A DNA stretch of 64,000 nt from Cavia porcellus (lineage: Eukaryota > Chordata > Mammalia > Rodentia > Caviidae): the NCBI RefSeq assembly GCF_034190915.1, contig NW_026947509.1, positions 33,674,767 through 33,738,766 of the forward strand, in the 5' to 3' direction. Below the pieces are notes generated by a model. It saw only the letters and a list, made by a program, of their open reading frames with translations, had not been told where the DNA came from and did no database searches. The translations under genes and the position numbers were made by a program. Numbering within the stretch: the stretch's first letter is position 1; each line of letters opens with the position of its first letter. Below are positions 47,356 to 58,317 of this stretch, one piece after another.

Positions 47356-48365
47356 GAGCTCTCGGGAATCCCGGCCTTGCCACGTGGCTGGCCTTGGGGT
47401 CTTCATTCTTTCTCTCTGGACCCCTTCACTTTGCACCCCATAGCAACATGTACTCCCACTCCCTGGAGAGTCTGATCTTTAGCATCTCTACCGACTCATT
47501 GGCTGGGCTCAGGACATCTGTGTTGCCCTCATCTGATTTCTTCTCTTTCTCTTTCTTTTTTCAGGAGTGGAAATTGAACCTAGCACCTTCAAACTCCTGG
47601 GCTACTACTGAGATATGCCCCCAATACTAATCTCTTCTTAAAACTCCATTTACTAGGACCACACCTGGTGGTATCCTCTCATAGTTCCAGCACTCTGGGA
47701 GACTGAAGCAGGAAGATCTCAAATTTGAACCCAATGGGCAATTTAGCTACACAGCCAACTCCTTGTTTAAAAAAAAAAAAAAAAAAGGATGGGTTGTAAT
47801 CCACTGTGAAGGCCCTGGGTTCCATCCCCACCACTAAGAAAAAACATTGTTCTTGCCAGGCTCGATGGTACACATCTGTAACCCTAGGACTCTGCTTGCT
47901 TTTTATGTTTGTTTATGATACAGAATCTTACTACATAGCCCATATGCATGTAATCTTTAACTCTAGGTGAATCTCCTGCCTCGGCCTCCTGGGATTACAG
48001 GCATGTGCCATCACATTTGGTTTAATCTTAGCACTCTGAGAGGCTGAGGCAGAGCGCCTGCAAATTGAAGTCAATTTGGGTAATTCAAGTAAGACTATCT
48101 CAGAATAAAAAATAAAAGTAAGGTAGAGGGTCGTGCTAGAGACATAACTCAGTACAAAGACCCTGGATTTGATCCCCAGTACCAAAATAAAACAAAACAA
48201 AACAAAAAAAATTGTTCTTGCTCTTGGTTAGCCATGGTGATTCATCCCTGTAGCCCCAGCACTCAGGAGGCTGAGGCAGGAGGATTGCTGCCAGTTTGAG
48301 GCCAGTCTGGACTACATAGTGAGTTCAAAGTCAGCCTGAACTGCATAGCAAGTTCTTGTCTCAAG

Positions 48366-48436
48366 ATGAAGAAGAAGAAGGAGGAGGAGGAGGAGAAGGA
48401 GGAGAAGGAGGAGAAGGAGGAGGAAGAGGAGGAGGA
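48366..48436. repeat. (GAA/GGA)n purine tract
   Basis: A pure-purine run of GAAGAAGGAGGAG units growing from the tail of a B1-like SINE. Potential triplex-forming tract in EFHD1 intron 3. Confidence 0.9.
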
Positions 48437-48439
48437 CTG

Positions 48440-51400
48440 CAGGGAGTTGGTTGGTGTGCCCCTCCTCAGGCATGCAGCAGGTGACTGGGAGGTCATGTGG
48501 CCCCTGGCATGCTGGGCACACACGGTGCGGTTCCCCCCGCTCCCATACAGGGGACTCCTAAGGGACTCCCTGCTGGTCACTAGAGCCACTTACAATTGGC
48601 TTCCCCAAGGGCCCGGCCACATCTACCTGCTCCCCAGGATCAGCACGGAGCCAGCCATGCAGCGGCACTTGCTGTGTGAACCAGGGCCCAGGCACGGGCT
48701 CAGGTGACACAACCAGGGCAGAGCCCCTAGAAAGGCATGGAGCCCAGCAGGGCAGGGACTTCGGGAGAAGAACGAGGCAGGGAGGAACAGGGCCTGGGGG
48801 GCCAAAGGCCAGGAAGAGCTGAAGAGCTGAGATTATAAACTAAGACCCCGGAACAGGAGTGGTGTGAGCGGAGAAGTGGGAAACCGGTTTCGGTGCCATC
48901 CAAGGTGACTTCAGGCCCAAGGAAGGCATCACGGCACCATCCTGCTCGCCAATTGCTTCTGCTCGAGTCCCTGGACAGGACTGGGACACACCTGGCTTCC
49001 TGGGAGGAAATGGCTTAGTCATGGGAATCCTGGGCCTGGCTGTAATGAGGCGACCCGGGGAGGGTGCCAGCCATCTCGGGCCATGGAGTAATCCCTCCAC
49101 ACGAAGACCCGCCCCTGAACCCAGCAAGGACCGGGAGGGAGATTGCTGCCCTGATTGGGCTCAGCCAGGACACTTCGTGGATGTACAGGCACTCGGACTG
49201 ACAAAGCCATCTGTATAGGCTATAGCTTGAAGCCCAAGAATTCAAGGGGATGCAGCAGTGAGACAGAGACTCACAGTGCATCGGCTGGCTTTGAACTCGC
49301 CCTTCCTTCTTTCCCCTGGGCTTCTGAGTAGCAGCCATCAGGGCTCCCACACCACCCTGCCTCAGGGCCCTGGCTCCAGTTCTCACGCCCTGAACGCCTT
49401 CCCTGGCATGATTACAAGCTGCGTCCCACTCATCTGGGAACAGCTGTCACCCTGCGGCTCCCTGATGGGGCCTCTCCCAGGTTCACCAGGCCCCAGCTCG
49501 TCATTCATGTGGAAGACTGCCGAGGGTCATTAACCCCGACACTGTAATTACAGAGCAGCCTGCCTGACCTTCGAGTCTAGGAGAGCAGGTCGGGAAAATG
49601 TATTGTTACGCTTTTCATCTTTTCGCTGCTTGTAAAAATAATGCACACTCATTATAAAACATCACAGCTATATAAAATAAACCCCTGGTATGACGACTAG
49701 TAACTTTTGTAGGAGTAGCAAGGTTGTATTTAGTACTTACAGTCAGCTGTCTCCTATATTGCTTTGCTTAATTTTTTATTTGTTTTTCATTTTTTGAGAT
49801 AGGGTCTCACTCTCTAGTTCAAATGGCCTCAAATCTGTGATCCTCCAGCCTCGGCCTCCTGAGTTCTGGGATTAAAGGTATGCGCCATCATGCTTGGCTT
49901 TCTGTTGATTTGTTGCTGTTCCTTTTTAAAAATTTTTTCTTACTTTATTTTGAACATCTGCGTACACATGCATACAGCTGCATCTTGGCTTTTGTAGCAG
50001 GGACTGAGCCCAGGGCCTTCACACTGAACTCTTTCCCCAGCCCTTTTTATTTTTTATTTTGGGACAGACTCCCTAAATCACTGAATTGCTCAAGCTGCGC
50101 TTAAACTTGCGATCCTCCTGCCTTAGCCCAGGTGATGTTGCCATTCTTTGATGATTACAGAGTGTGCAGATGTGCAGAGGAGCCACCATGAGCTCGATTC
50201 TCTGAACATAGAGGTTTTGCAGGCTGAATTTTCCTTTCTTACCTCCTTTCTGCTTATGAAAGCCTGGTCCAGGATCAATATGCATTTGCCTGAGGCCTCC
50301 AGAAGCTAAAACCCAAGCTGCTCTACAGAAAGGCACTCGGGGGCCACAAGGGCCTGAACAGACCAATCCCCATGCCACCTGCATATGACATGGCTCAGAG
50401 GGGCACGGGAACGAGTGGCCTGTCCCCACCCGAGTGGCCAGGAGGAGCAGCTGAGGGGTGGTCCCTCGGCCCTGGGACCTTCCCAGGGGTGCCCATGGGA
50501 CCTGCAAACAGGACAGAGGTGGGGACCTAGACCAAGTGTGTGGTCCTCACTGTCCTACAATGCTCCCCATACCATAGCCATGCAAAGCAGCTGCAAGGAG
50601 CGGGATGGGTGCTGGCTCTGCAGTGGCAGAATTGGGGATCGATGGGAGAATCAGACACCGGACATGGGTGCTAGAGGTACAGTGTGGCTGGCCTGTCCCC
50701 AACACTACCCATGGGAGCTCTAGGTGCTCAGCTTTCCAGGGTGGCACCAAGGGGACAGAATCTGTCTCTAAACACCATGGCAGAGTCCCACCCAGAGAGG
50801 TCTGAGGGACCAGGATGGACCACTGAGGACACCTGGTGTCTGGGAAGCTCTGGGAGAAGCTGTCACTGCCCCTGGACTGGCTCCTGCCAGGGGTGGCAGA
50901 GAGTTACAGAAGCTCTGGGACACATTTGTTCAACTACACATGCGCCTCACTTAGTGCTCAAAGCGCTCCTGTGGGGCCTCCAGACAGCTTTCCCTAAAAG
51001 AAGAGCAACTCTCTCTGTTGTGGATAAACCTGGCCCCGGCTCCATGTGCTGACACACACAGAGCCATTTCTTTCCCTTTCGATTGGTTTTAAGCAATGCA
51101 GATTGAACTGGCTGAGGAGCTGATGTGTCATCTCTGAAGCAGAGTGACAGTTGCTGGTTCCCTGCCCTGTGACTCCCAAATACATGGTTGAGTTGGGCGA
51201 GATGGAGAGCCATGCTCCACGCTGTCAGCTGGGACTGAGCCTCAGGATAGAGGCTGTGACTTCCCAAGGCATACAGGACTGAGCATCAGACCTGAAGCAC
51301 CGACTGCTCTACCTTAGATAGTCACCTCAGCTGTGTCATGCAGGTCACTCTCTCTGCAGGTCCATTCCTCTGCATATCACCGAGGTGACCTCAGACCTCC

Positions 51401-51710
51401 TATCTAGCTCAGCTCAGGGCAGTCATGTATTTTCCACCACTCTCACTGTCTCTCATCCCCAAGCCACTGCCCTCATGGAGAATTAACAAAACTCGAGTTG
51501 GGCCGTGGTTGTGAGTTTTGTTCTGGTGAACACCATCTGGGCTGGACTGAGGACCCTTCGCTCCCCATAACTGTACACATGTCTCAGTGTCTTTATTTTC
51601 ACCTTGGGTTGAGAAGTGGTAGACCGGAATTAACTTCCCAGAATTCCAATAATTTTCTTTTGGGACTATGGATCTTTTGCAATGAGGACCGGGAAGGGCT
51701 CTCTATACTC
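48440..51710. other. SINE-poor GC-rich blocks of EFHD1 intron 3
   Basis: 48440-49780 and 50160-51710 have almost no SINE, in contrast to flanking DNA, and are moderately GC-rich. No exon with a matching acceptor and donor was recognised. They may hold regulatory elements. Confidence 0.5.
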
Positions 51711-51712
51711 GT

Positions 51713-51727
51713 GTTGGTTAGTTAGTT

Positions 51728-51760
<33 letters not shown>
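51713..51760. repeat. (GTTA)n microsatellite
   Basis: About eleven GTTA units abutting a minus-strand B1-like SINE; in the SINE's own sense it reads (TAAC)n, its expanded A-rich tail. Confidence 0.9.
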
Positions 51761-52906
51761 CTGAGATGGAGTCGCATTATACAGTTCAGGTTGGTCTTGC
51801 AGATCTTCTTGCCTCAGCTTCCTAAGTTCTGGGGTTACAGGCATGTGCCACCACGCTGGGTTTAGAGCTCTGCTCTTTTTGTGCAGCTCAGAGCTGCAAG
51901 ACCGTAAGCGGCAGAGACAGGGTACATGGTCAGCCTGGTTGCACACAGGTCCTCCCATTGCACCTGCTGGGCTGGGCGGGGCCCAGGGAGGCTTCTCCCA
52001 CTCTCTTCCCTGCAGAAAGGACTGAGGTCGCTCCACTACATGAATTGTGGGACAAATGGAAGCCCCCAGAAGGCCTTGGGGCTTCGCTCAGCAGATCCCT
52101 TCCCAGTGCCAATTCCTGCCTGTTGTGCAGACACCAGCGCCAGGTCAGCCTTCCCATATTCTCCTGTGGGTCTGTGAACCTCTCATTTACAACAGAGATA
52201 TTTAAAATGCAAAGATACCCAGGAAAGGTGGTGCACACTTGTAGTCCCAGCACTCGGGAGGCTGAGGCAGGAGGGTCGCTGTGAATTTGAGGCCAGCTTG
52301 GGCTACAGAGTGAGACCCTGTCTCAAAAAACTAAAAGAGTATTGAAGCAAGTCAACCAGATGGAGGGTAAAAGATTTTTTTTTTTTTTGGTACTGGGGAT
52401 AGAACTCACAACCTTGTATTTGCCAGGCAGGCACTTATGCCACTTAGCTAAATTCCTGGCCCTTGAACTCAGGACTTTTGCACTGAGCTACAGCCCCAGT
52501 CCTTTTTTATACATTTAAATTTTGAGACAGGACCTCATTAAGTGGCTAAATTGCCCACACTGGGCTCAAACTTACAACCTTCCTGCCTCAGCCTCCTAAG
52601 TGCTGGAATCACAGGCATGTGGCACCTTGCCTGGTTTGGAAAGGGATCCTTCATGAGGTCTGGATGGCAAGAGCCCTGGGGTGCTGTCCTGCACACCTGC
52701 CTGAGCCGCAAGCCAGGAGAGTTCGCAGCCCGTCCAGCCTTTCTGTTCTGCGCTTCCTTTGCCAAGGGTCCAGGCTGCTCCCATCTCCCCACCTTATAGA
52801 GGATGCACAGATTCCCCATGGCAAGCAGGTGACAGTCCTGACACAGATGCTGCCCCTCAGCAGGTGTGGGGAGCAGCAGCCCCGCAGGAAAGAAAGGGGC
52901 ACCTAC

Positions 52907-53041
52907 CTTAGCCTCAAAGAAGTCCTTGGCACCTCTGACGCCCTCCAGGGCCACATTGATCTCGGAGAGCTGCGCCAGTGCCAGCAGCCCGCTGTCTTCC
53001 TGCAGTTTCCCGGCTGCCGCCTTGTGGAAGATGAGCAGGAA
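52907..53041 (-). CDS. EFHD1: EFHD1 exon 3: post-EF-hand linker helix
   Basis: The 135-nt exon (45 codons, phase 0 at both ends) has acceptor CTCCACAG|TTC and donor GCTAAG|GTAGGT. It encodes FLLIFHKAAAGKLQEDSGLL and then ALAQLSEINVALEGVRGAKDFFEAK. FLLIFHKAAAG completes the second EF-hand's exiting helix from exon 2. Long open frames on either strand across this place are read-through into intron and are not genes. Confidence 0.96.
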
Positions 53042-53416
53042 CTGTGGAGGAGGGAGTCCAGGGTTACATCCTGTCCCCCACGCCCAGGACTGGGACCCCA
53101 TGTCCCCTGCCAGGCCAGCGTCCTTGGGCCAAATGTTTGGAAACGGCGTTTCTATGCACATGCGAGTAGTATCTGTCCCCTGTGAGGATGCCCAAAACAA
53201 GACAAGAGGGCGGGTGGAGCGCAGTATCTGCTCTTTACTTTTTGAGAAACAGTCTCACTACAGCGTTCAGATTGGCCACTATGTAGCTCAGGGAGCCTCA
53301 AACTCGCAGCAATCTTCCTGCCTCAGCCTCCCAAGTGCTTAGATGACGGGCCTGTGTCACTATGCCTGGCAAGGGGCTCAACACTTGACAGGTCTGGATT
53401 CTCTCCTCAGCACCCA

Positions 53417-53452
53417 GGAAGGAAGGAAGGAAGGAAGAGAGGGACGGAGGGA

Positions 53453-53508
<56 letters not shown>
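53417..53508. repeat. (GGAA)n then (GA)n microsatellite
   Basis: A compound purine tract 92 bases long, with five GGAA units and a long GA array. It gives rise to spurious Arg/Glu and Ser/Leu reading frames. It lies about 0.4 kb upstream of EFHD1 exon 3 in the direction of transcription. Confidence 0.95.
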
Positions 53509-53967
53509 ACGTGCGATTCAAACTTTTGAGTACTTTGGAAACATTTACCAAGAATAAGGCACTAGGGCCTAGGGTCTGGCTTAGTGGGAAGGGGTATACT
53601 TGGTGTGGGTTCAATCTCCAGCCCCCAAAATAAATCAATTAGGATAGAACAGAACAGGAATAGGAACAGAAGAAAAGAAGACAGAACAGAACAGAAAACT
53701 GTTTCCTGGTTCAACAATCCACTCAACTGTTGGGAATCTGTCCTTCAGAAATTCACACAATACTTTGAGCATCATCTAATGAAAATAAGAAAGTTGGCAA
53801 AAAAAAAAAGGGAAGGAAGAAAAGAAAACGAAAAAAAAAGTTAACAATACCCCACTTCATAGCCATGAAAGAAAAACCAAATAGGCCTACATGTATTAAT
53901 AATATTTGTAAACAGAATTTACTATTTTCGAAGAGTTTTTTTTTTTTTACCTCTTTCTTTCTTTCTA

Positions 53968-54262
53968 TTTTGAGACAGGGTCTCACTATGTGGTTCAGGT
54001 TGGCTTTGAATCGTCCATGTAGCCCAGGCGTGGTGGCACACACCTGTAATCCCAGCACTCAGGAGGCTGAGGCAGGAGGACTGACGTGAATTCGAGGTCA
54101 GCCTGGCCTTGTAGTGAGTCTAAGGCCAAACTTACATAGCAAGACCCTGTCTCAAAAATAAATAGATAGATAGTAGCTCAGGCTGGCCTCACACTCAGTG
54201 ATCCTCCTGCCTCAGCTTCCCAAGCGCTAGGATTACAGGCGTGCGCCACCACGCCCCGCTCA
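53968..54262. mobile_element. B1-like SINE inserted into an older B1-like SINE
   Basis: A minus-strand host runs 53968-54018 and resumes at 54183-54262. A plus-strand copy with an AAATAGATAGATA tail sits between. The host text GTAGCCCAGG (54019-54028) and GTAGCTCAGG (54173-54182) forms the target duplication. Confidence 0.8.
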
Positions 54263-54994
54263 TGCCTACTTTACTTTCCTGGTGCACCCCACATCCACAT
54301 CAGGTCCCCACTTTTATCACTGTCTGCAGAGAGGCCCTGAGCACCTGCTAGGTTTCAAATACCTGAGCTCTGCCATTTGCCACTTACCTGTGCTTTAGGG
54401 AGTGTTTTGACTTTCAGACCTTTGACATGAATGCTATCAAATCTTCTGTTTTTCTCTCCAGAACTATGTTTAGAAAAAATCTTTCTGGCCACCAAGTCAC
54501 ATAAACACTCACCTTTGTTTGTGTCTACTACTTTTATGGCTTTTTTTCTTTTTCAAACATCAAATATTGAACCTCTGACTTTATTCTGCTGTCATATGAG
54601 GTCGCCCTCACACTTATTTTCTCCCCAATGGTTACTCAGTAACCCCCACGTCATTCATTAAATAATCCACCCCCTTCCTGCAGACTCAGACACGGCCTGA
54701 ATTAATCTTTGAGGCAACTTGTACCAAGGCCTGTACAGAATAAATTCTAAATGAATAAACTGGCCAAACAGAAGCAGTGGGTCACCTCTTTTCCTGATCT
54801 TCTATCCTAAGGCATTGTTTCTTGTCTTTTTTAAAGACAACGTATCAAAAAGGCAATTTTACAGCTTTCTCAACTTTTTAAATTTTGGTTTTTTTGGTAC
54901 TGGAATTGAACTCAGTACCTCAAGCTTAGCCAGGCAGGCACGGTGGCTGGCCTCTTTTCTTTTCTGTTCTGTTCTTTCTTTCTTTCTTTTTTTT

Positions 54995-57960
54995 AAAAAT
55001 GGGGTTTCACTATGCAGATCAGGCTGGTCTTGACCTCACCTCATTGCTCAGACTGGCTTGGAACTCACAGCAATCCTCCTGCCTCAGCCTCCTGAGTATT
55101 AGGATTATAGCCATTTGCCACTACACCCAACCCAGCTTTCTCACTTTTTTCTTTAACATTTTCTTACGAATTTACTTGTCAAACAACTACTATGCAACTT
55201 CCATTTGGAAAGAACATAAACCAATGGATTCCAAATCACTGAAAACAGCCTTTCTAGGATTTTTAGGGGCAACTTCAAATACGGGCTTGGGAGGAGGAAT
55301 TCCAGGTTCAGGATCCCTCTTCATGATCACTGTCCCCAAATTCCCAGCGGCATCCTGGGACAAGTTGTCCCACCCATCCCAGCCTAGGTGCCTCTCACTC
55401 CCTGCACCTCCCAGCCCCAAACACCTCTCTGAGAAACCTCTGCCCCACTGGATCTGAGGTTCTCAGCACTTGGCCTGGACACTGTTCATTCAAGGCCCAG
55501 CCAGAGATTAAGGACCCAGATGCACCCACAGGGCCAAGCGGCCAGCCCAGGTGGTGGCTGCAGCTTCCGACCTGCTCACTAGGGGCCAGCAAAGCCCAGC
55601 TGTGGGGAGGAGCTGTACCGGGAGCTGCGCCAGGGCCAGGAGAGCCTGGCAGCTTCAGCCGCAGCCACAGCACCCTGGTGCTTGTCCCAGTCCCGAGGAA
55701 AAAAGGGCTCAGCATGGAGGAGCCCTGAGGTCGGCGGGGGCCTCCAGAGCTTAGCTCTCTTCTGCCACCACCATCTTCCCTGTGCAGGGTCTGCTCACCA
55801 TCCAGCTCTTCGGGGGCCAGGACCACAAACCACACCAACTTTTCTCTGTAGATCACACCATCTCAAATGGCTGTGGTGGTGCACAACTGTAATCCCAGGA
55901 CTCAGGAGACCTAGGCAGGAGGCCTGCCACAAGTTTGAGGCCAGTCTGGGCTACCTAGCAGGACCCTGTTTCAAAGAAAGCATCCCCAAAATAACTTAAT
56001 AATAACAGAATAAAGCAAAAGTGATGGTGCTTAGGCCCACAACAGATGTTCCCACTGGAAACATCGAGAATCCACGCGCGCACACACACACCCCCGCCTT
56101 TTCCTTTGAGCCTGGGGCAGATCTGGGCAGTGGACTCAGCTCTGCCAGCTCAGTAGGTCATCAAAGCACCCTAGGTCCCGCAAGCCCAGCCTGTCTCAGG
56201 AGGAAAGAAAGTCCAGTTCCAACACTCTCCTTCCTGAGGCTTCACCACTGTCACTCATGCCCTGGGTCACAGCTCTCTCTTGCTGCACCCCAGCAGGCTG
56301 GCTGGTCAGTCCTCAGGGACCAGCATGCTGGAAGTGACTGGGAAATGACCCAGCTGTGATTGGGTGGGGCAGAGGAGAAAGGACGACAAAGAGACAGGGA
56401 TGCCACTAAGAAAGCTCACTCACACTTTTGGCCTCTGCTAGATGGAACAGATTCTTAACTTCAAGGTTCTGGCTGCAGGTGCAAGCACTCCCCCCACCCC
56501 CACCCCCAGATCCCTTAGATTGTAAGCGACAGAAGTCAACCATGGCTTAAGCAAAAAGAAGATATTTATCACCAGAGGTGGTGGTGCACACCTCTAATCT
56601 CGGGAGGCTGAGGCAGGAGGATCAACCTGGCTTATGTAGCCCAGGCAGGAGGCCAGCCTGGGCTACATAAGTGAGTTCAAGGCCAGGCCAGCTTCAACTG
56701 CATAGTGAGATCCTGTCTCAAAAAAACCCCCAAAGATATTTATCATAAAAGAAGGGTTTCACCAGATCCCCAGGGCTTCCAGTACTCTGGGAGGCAGAGG
56801 CAGGAAGATCACAAATGTGAGCCTAGCCTAGGAAACACAGCAAGACCTTGATTCAAAATAAAAAATGTTTAAAGAGCTGGGGCATTGCTTAGTACAAAGA
56901 CCCTGGGTTCAATCCCCAGGACTACAAAAAAAAAAAAAAAAAAAAAAAGCCCTGGATGTAGCAATGCTCTCAGGCCTGGGTGTGATGCCCCTGCCATGGT
57001 GGCAGCAGCAGGCACTGGTGCTAGCTCTCAGTGCTTCAGCCTGGCTGCAAACTCCCAGAGCAGAGACCCCGACTGACCTCGTGTGGCCAGGGCTCCAGCT
57101 GCGGCCCCATCACCCAGGACATCATGCGCAGTGGGACTGCCAGAGGCCCGCAGCTTTCATCCCCTCAGCTGCTCTACAAAACCCCACGAGCAGTGTCCTG
57201 AACGGAGGACATGCATTTCCCCACCACGCTGGAGGAAGGAAATCGAGATAGAGGTGTTGGCAGGCTTGGCTTCCAGCAAGGACTCTTCTTGGCAGGGATG
57301 TGCCACAGGAAGGATCACAGAGAGTCCGGGGAGGGGGGCTAGTAACAGCCCATTTAATTTAATTCATTATTATTTTTGTTGTGTTTTGTCTTTTTAGAGA
57401 CAGGATCTCACTATGCAGTCCGAGCTGGCCTTGAGCTCACTTTGTATCCCAGGCTGGCCTCAAACTTGCAGTGATCTTCCTGCCTCAGCCTCCCCAGTGC
57501 TGGGATTCCAGGCGAGCGCCACCACACTTGTTCTGTTCTGTCATAATGAAACAATTACCATAAACCCACTGAAACTCTGTGCCCATAAAGATCCACTAGT
57601 ACTATTTTGGTGAACACAGCTCTAGATTTCTTACCATTTCCCCAAATGAGGTTCTGCTACCAGTGCTGGTTTGCAGGCTGCTTTCCAGGCTGCATGGGAG
57701 TTCGCTTCCCTCCAATGGGGAGAGGCGACTGCTGGGACGAAACCCAGGGCCTCGGGCACACTGAGTGATTGCTCTGCCAATGGAGGTAGGTGTCCAGCTT
57801 CTTTGATCCCCCCCCTTATTTTGTTTTATTTGTTTTGTTTTGTTTTTGGAGACAAGGTTTCGCTACCTAGCCCAGACTGAGCTCAAACAGACAAAAATTC
57901 ACCAGCCTCAGCCACCTGAGTGCGGGGATTGCAGGTATGCACCACCACACCTGGCTCCCC
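54995..57960. mobile_element. B1-like SINEs in EFHD1 intron 2
   Basis: Minus: 54995-55135, 57390-57530 and 57835-57960. Plus: 55870-55985, 56575-56730 and 56770-56870. The one at 57835-57960 ends about 135 bases from exon 2. Confidence 0.75.
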
Positions 57961-58096
57961 CAGCTTCTTTAACATTGTTTCTAAAGCAGGATTTTAGGCT
58001 AAATATATAACTAGTGCCCTCAAACGGCCACCCCAGTGTACCCCCAGGTCCTCCCTGCCTGAGCCACCCCGGCCTCAGGTCTGCAGGGCACTGTAC

Positions 58097-58244
58097 CTCC
58101 CGAAAACTGAGCTTGCCATCGAAGTCCTCGTCCACCTCCTTGATCATGCTCTTCAGGCCCAGGTGTGTCTGGGGGGCGCCCAGCTTCTCCATCATCAGCT
58201 TCAGCTCCATGAGGTCGATGAAACCATCACGTCCAGCATCGTAC
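58097..58244 (-). CDS. EFHD1: EFHD1 exon 2: both EF-hand loops
   Basis: The 148-nt exon begins after TGCAG and ends at GGGAG|GTACAG. Its first base completes a Leu codon begun in exon 1; then come 49 codons. Loop 1 reads DAGRDGFIDLME with acidic residues at positions 1, 5, 9 and 12. Loop 2 reads DEDFDGKLSFRE with acidic residues at 1, 3, 5 and 12. Both look able to bind calcium. Between them is the conserved segment KLMMEKLGAPQTHLGLKSMI. No stop or frameshift is present. Codon use is GC-rich at third positions, unlike the flanking intron. Confidence 0.96.
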
Positions 58245-58317
58245 CTGCAGGGCAAGGCAGGCATGGGCAGGAGCAAGAGACACCTGCTCCTCTCCCAGCC
58301 TGTGAGTTCTTTGGCCT

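Larger units (their letters stand above)
43397..48365. mobile_element. B1-like SINEs in EFHD1 intron 3, left part
   Basis: Plus: 43397-43530, 43620-43730, 45795-45860 (short), 46460-46620, 46818-46940, 47660-47785, 48025-48110 and 48225-48365. Minus: 43845-43960, 44580-44700, 44825-44960, 45310-45415, 45960-46100, 46996-47130 and 47900-48020. The two orientations are nearly balanced here. Confidence 0.7.
49785..53375. mobile_element. B1-like SINEs flanking EFHD1 exon 3
   Basis: Minus: 49785-49905, 50040-50150 (diverged), 51760-51870, 52505-52640 and 53240-53375. Plus: 52215-52335. The exon at 52907-53041 itself is clean. Confidence 0.7.

Noticed and set aside
52619..53185. 188-codon plus-strand open frame opposite EFHD1 exon 3
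   Set aside because: It is an antisense shadow of the GC-rich exon and begins in a SINE; it shows no family resemblance.
52538..53200. 220-codon minus-strand open frame across EFHD1 exon 3
   Set aside because: Only 45 codons are exon. The rest is intron and a B1-like SINE read in the same frame; clear acceptor and donor sites bound the exon.
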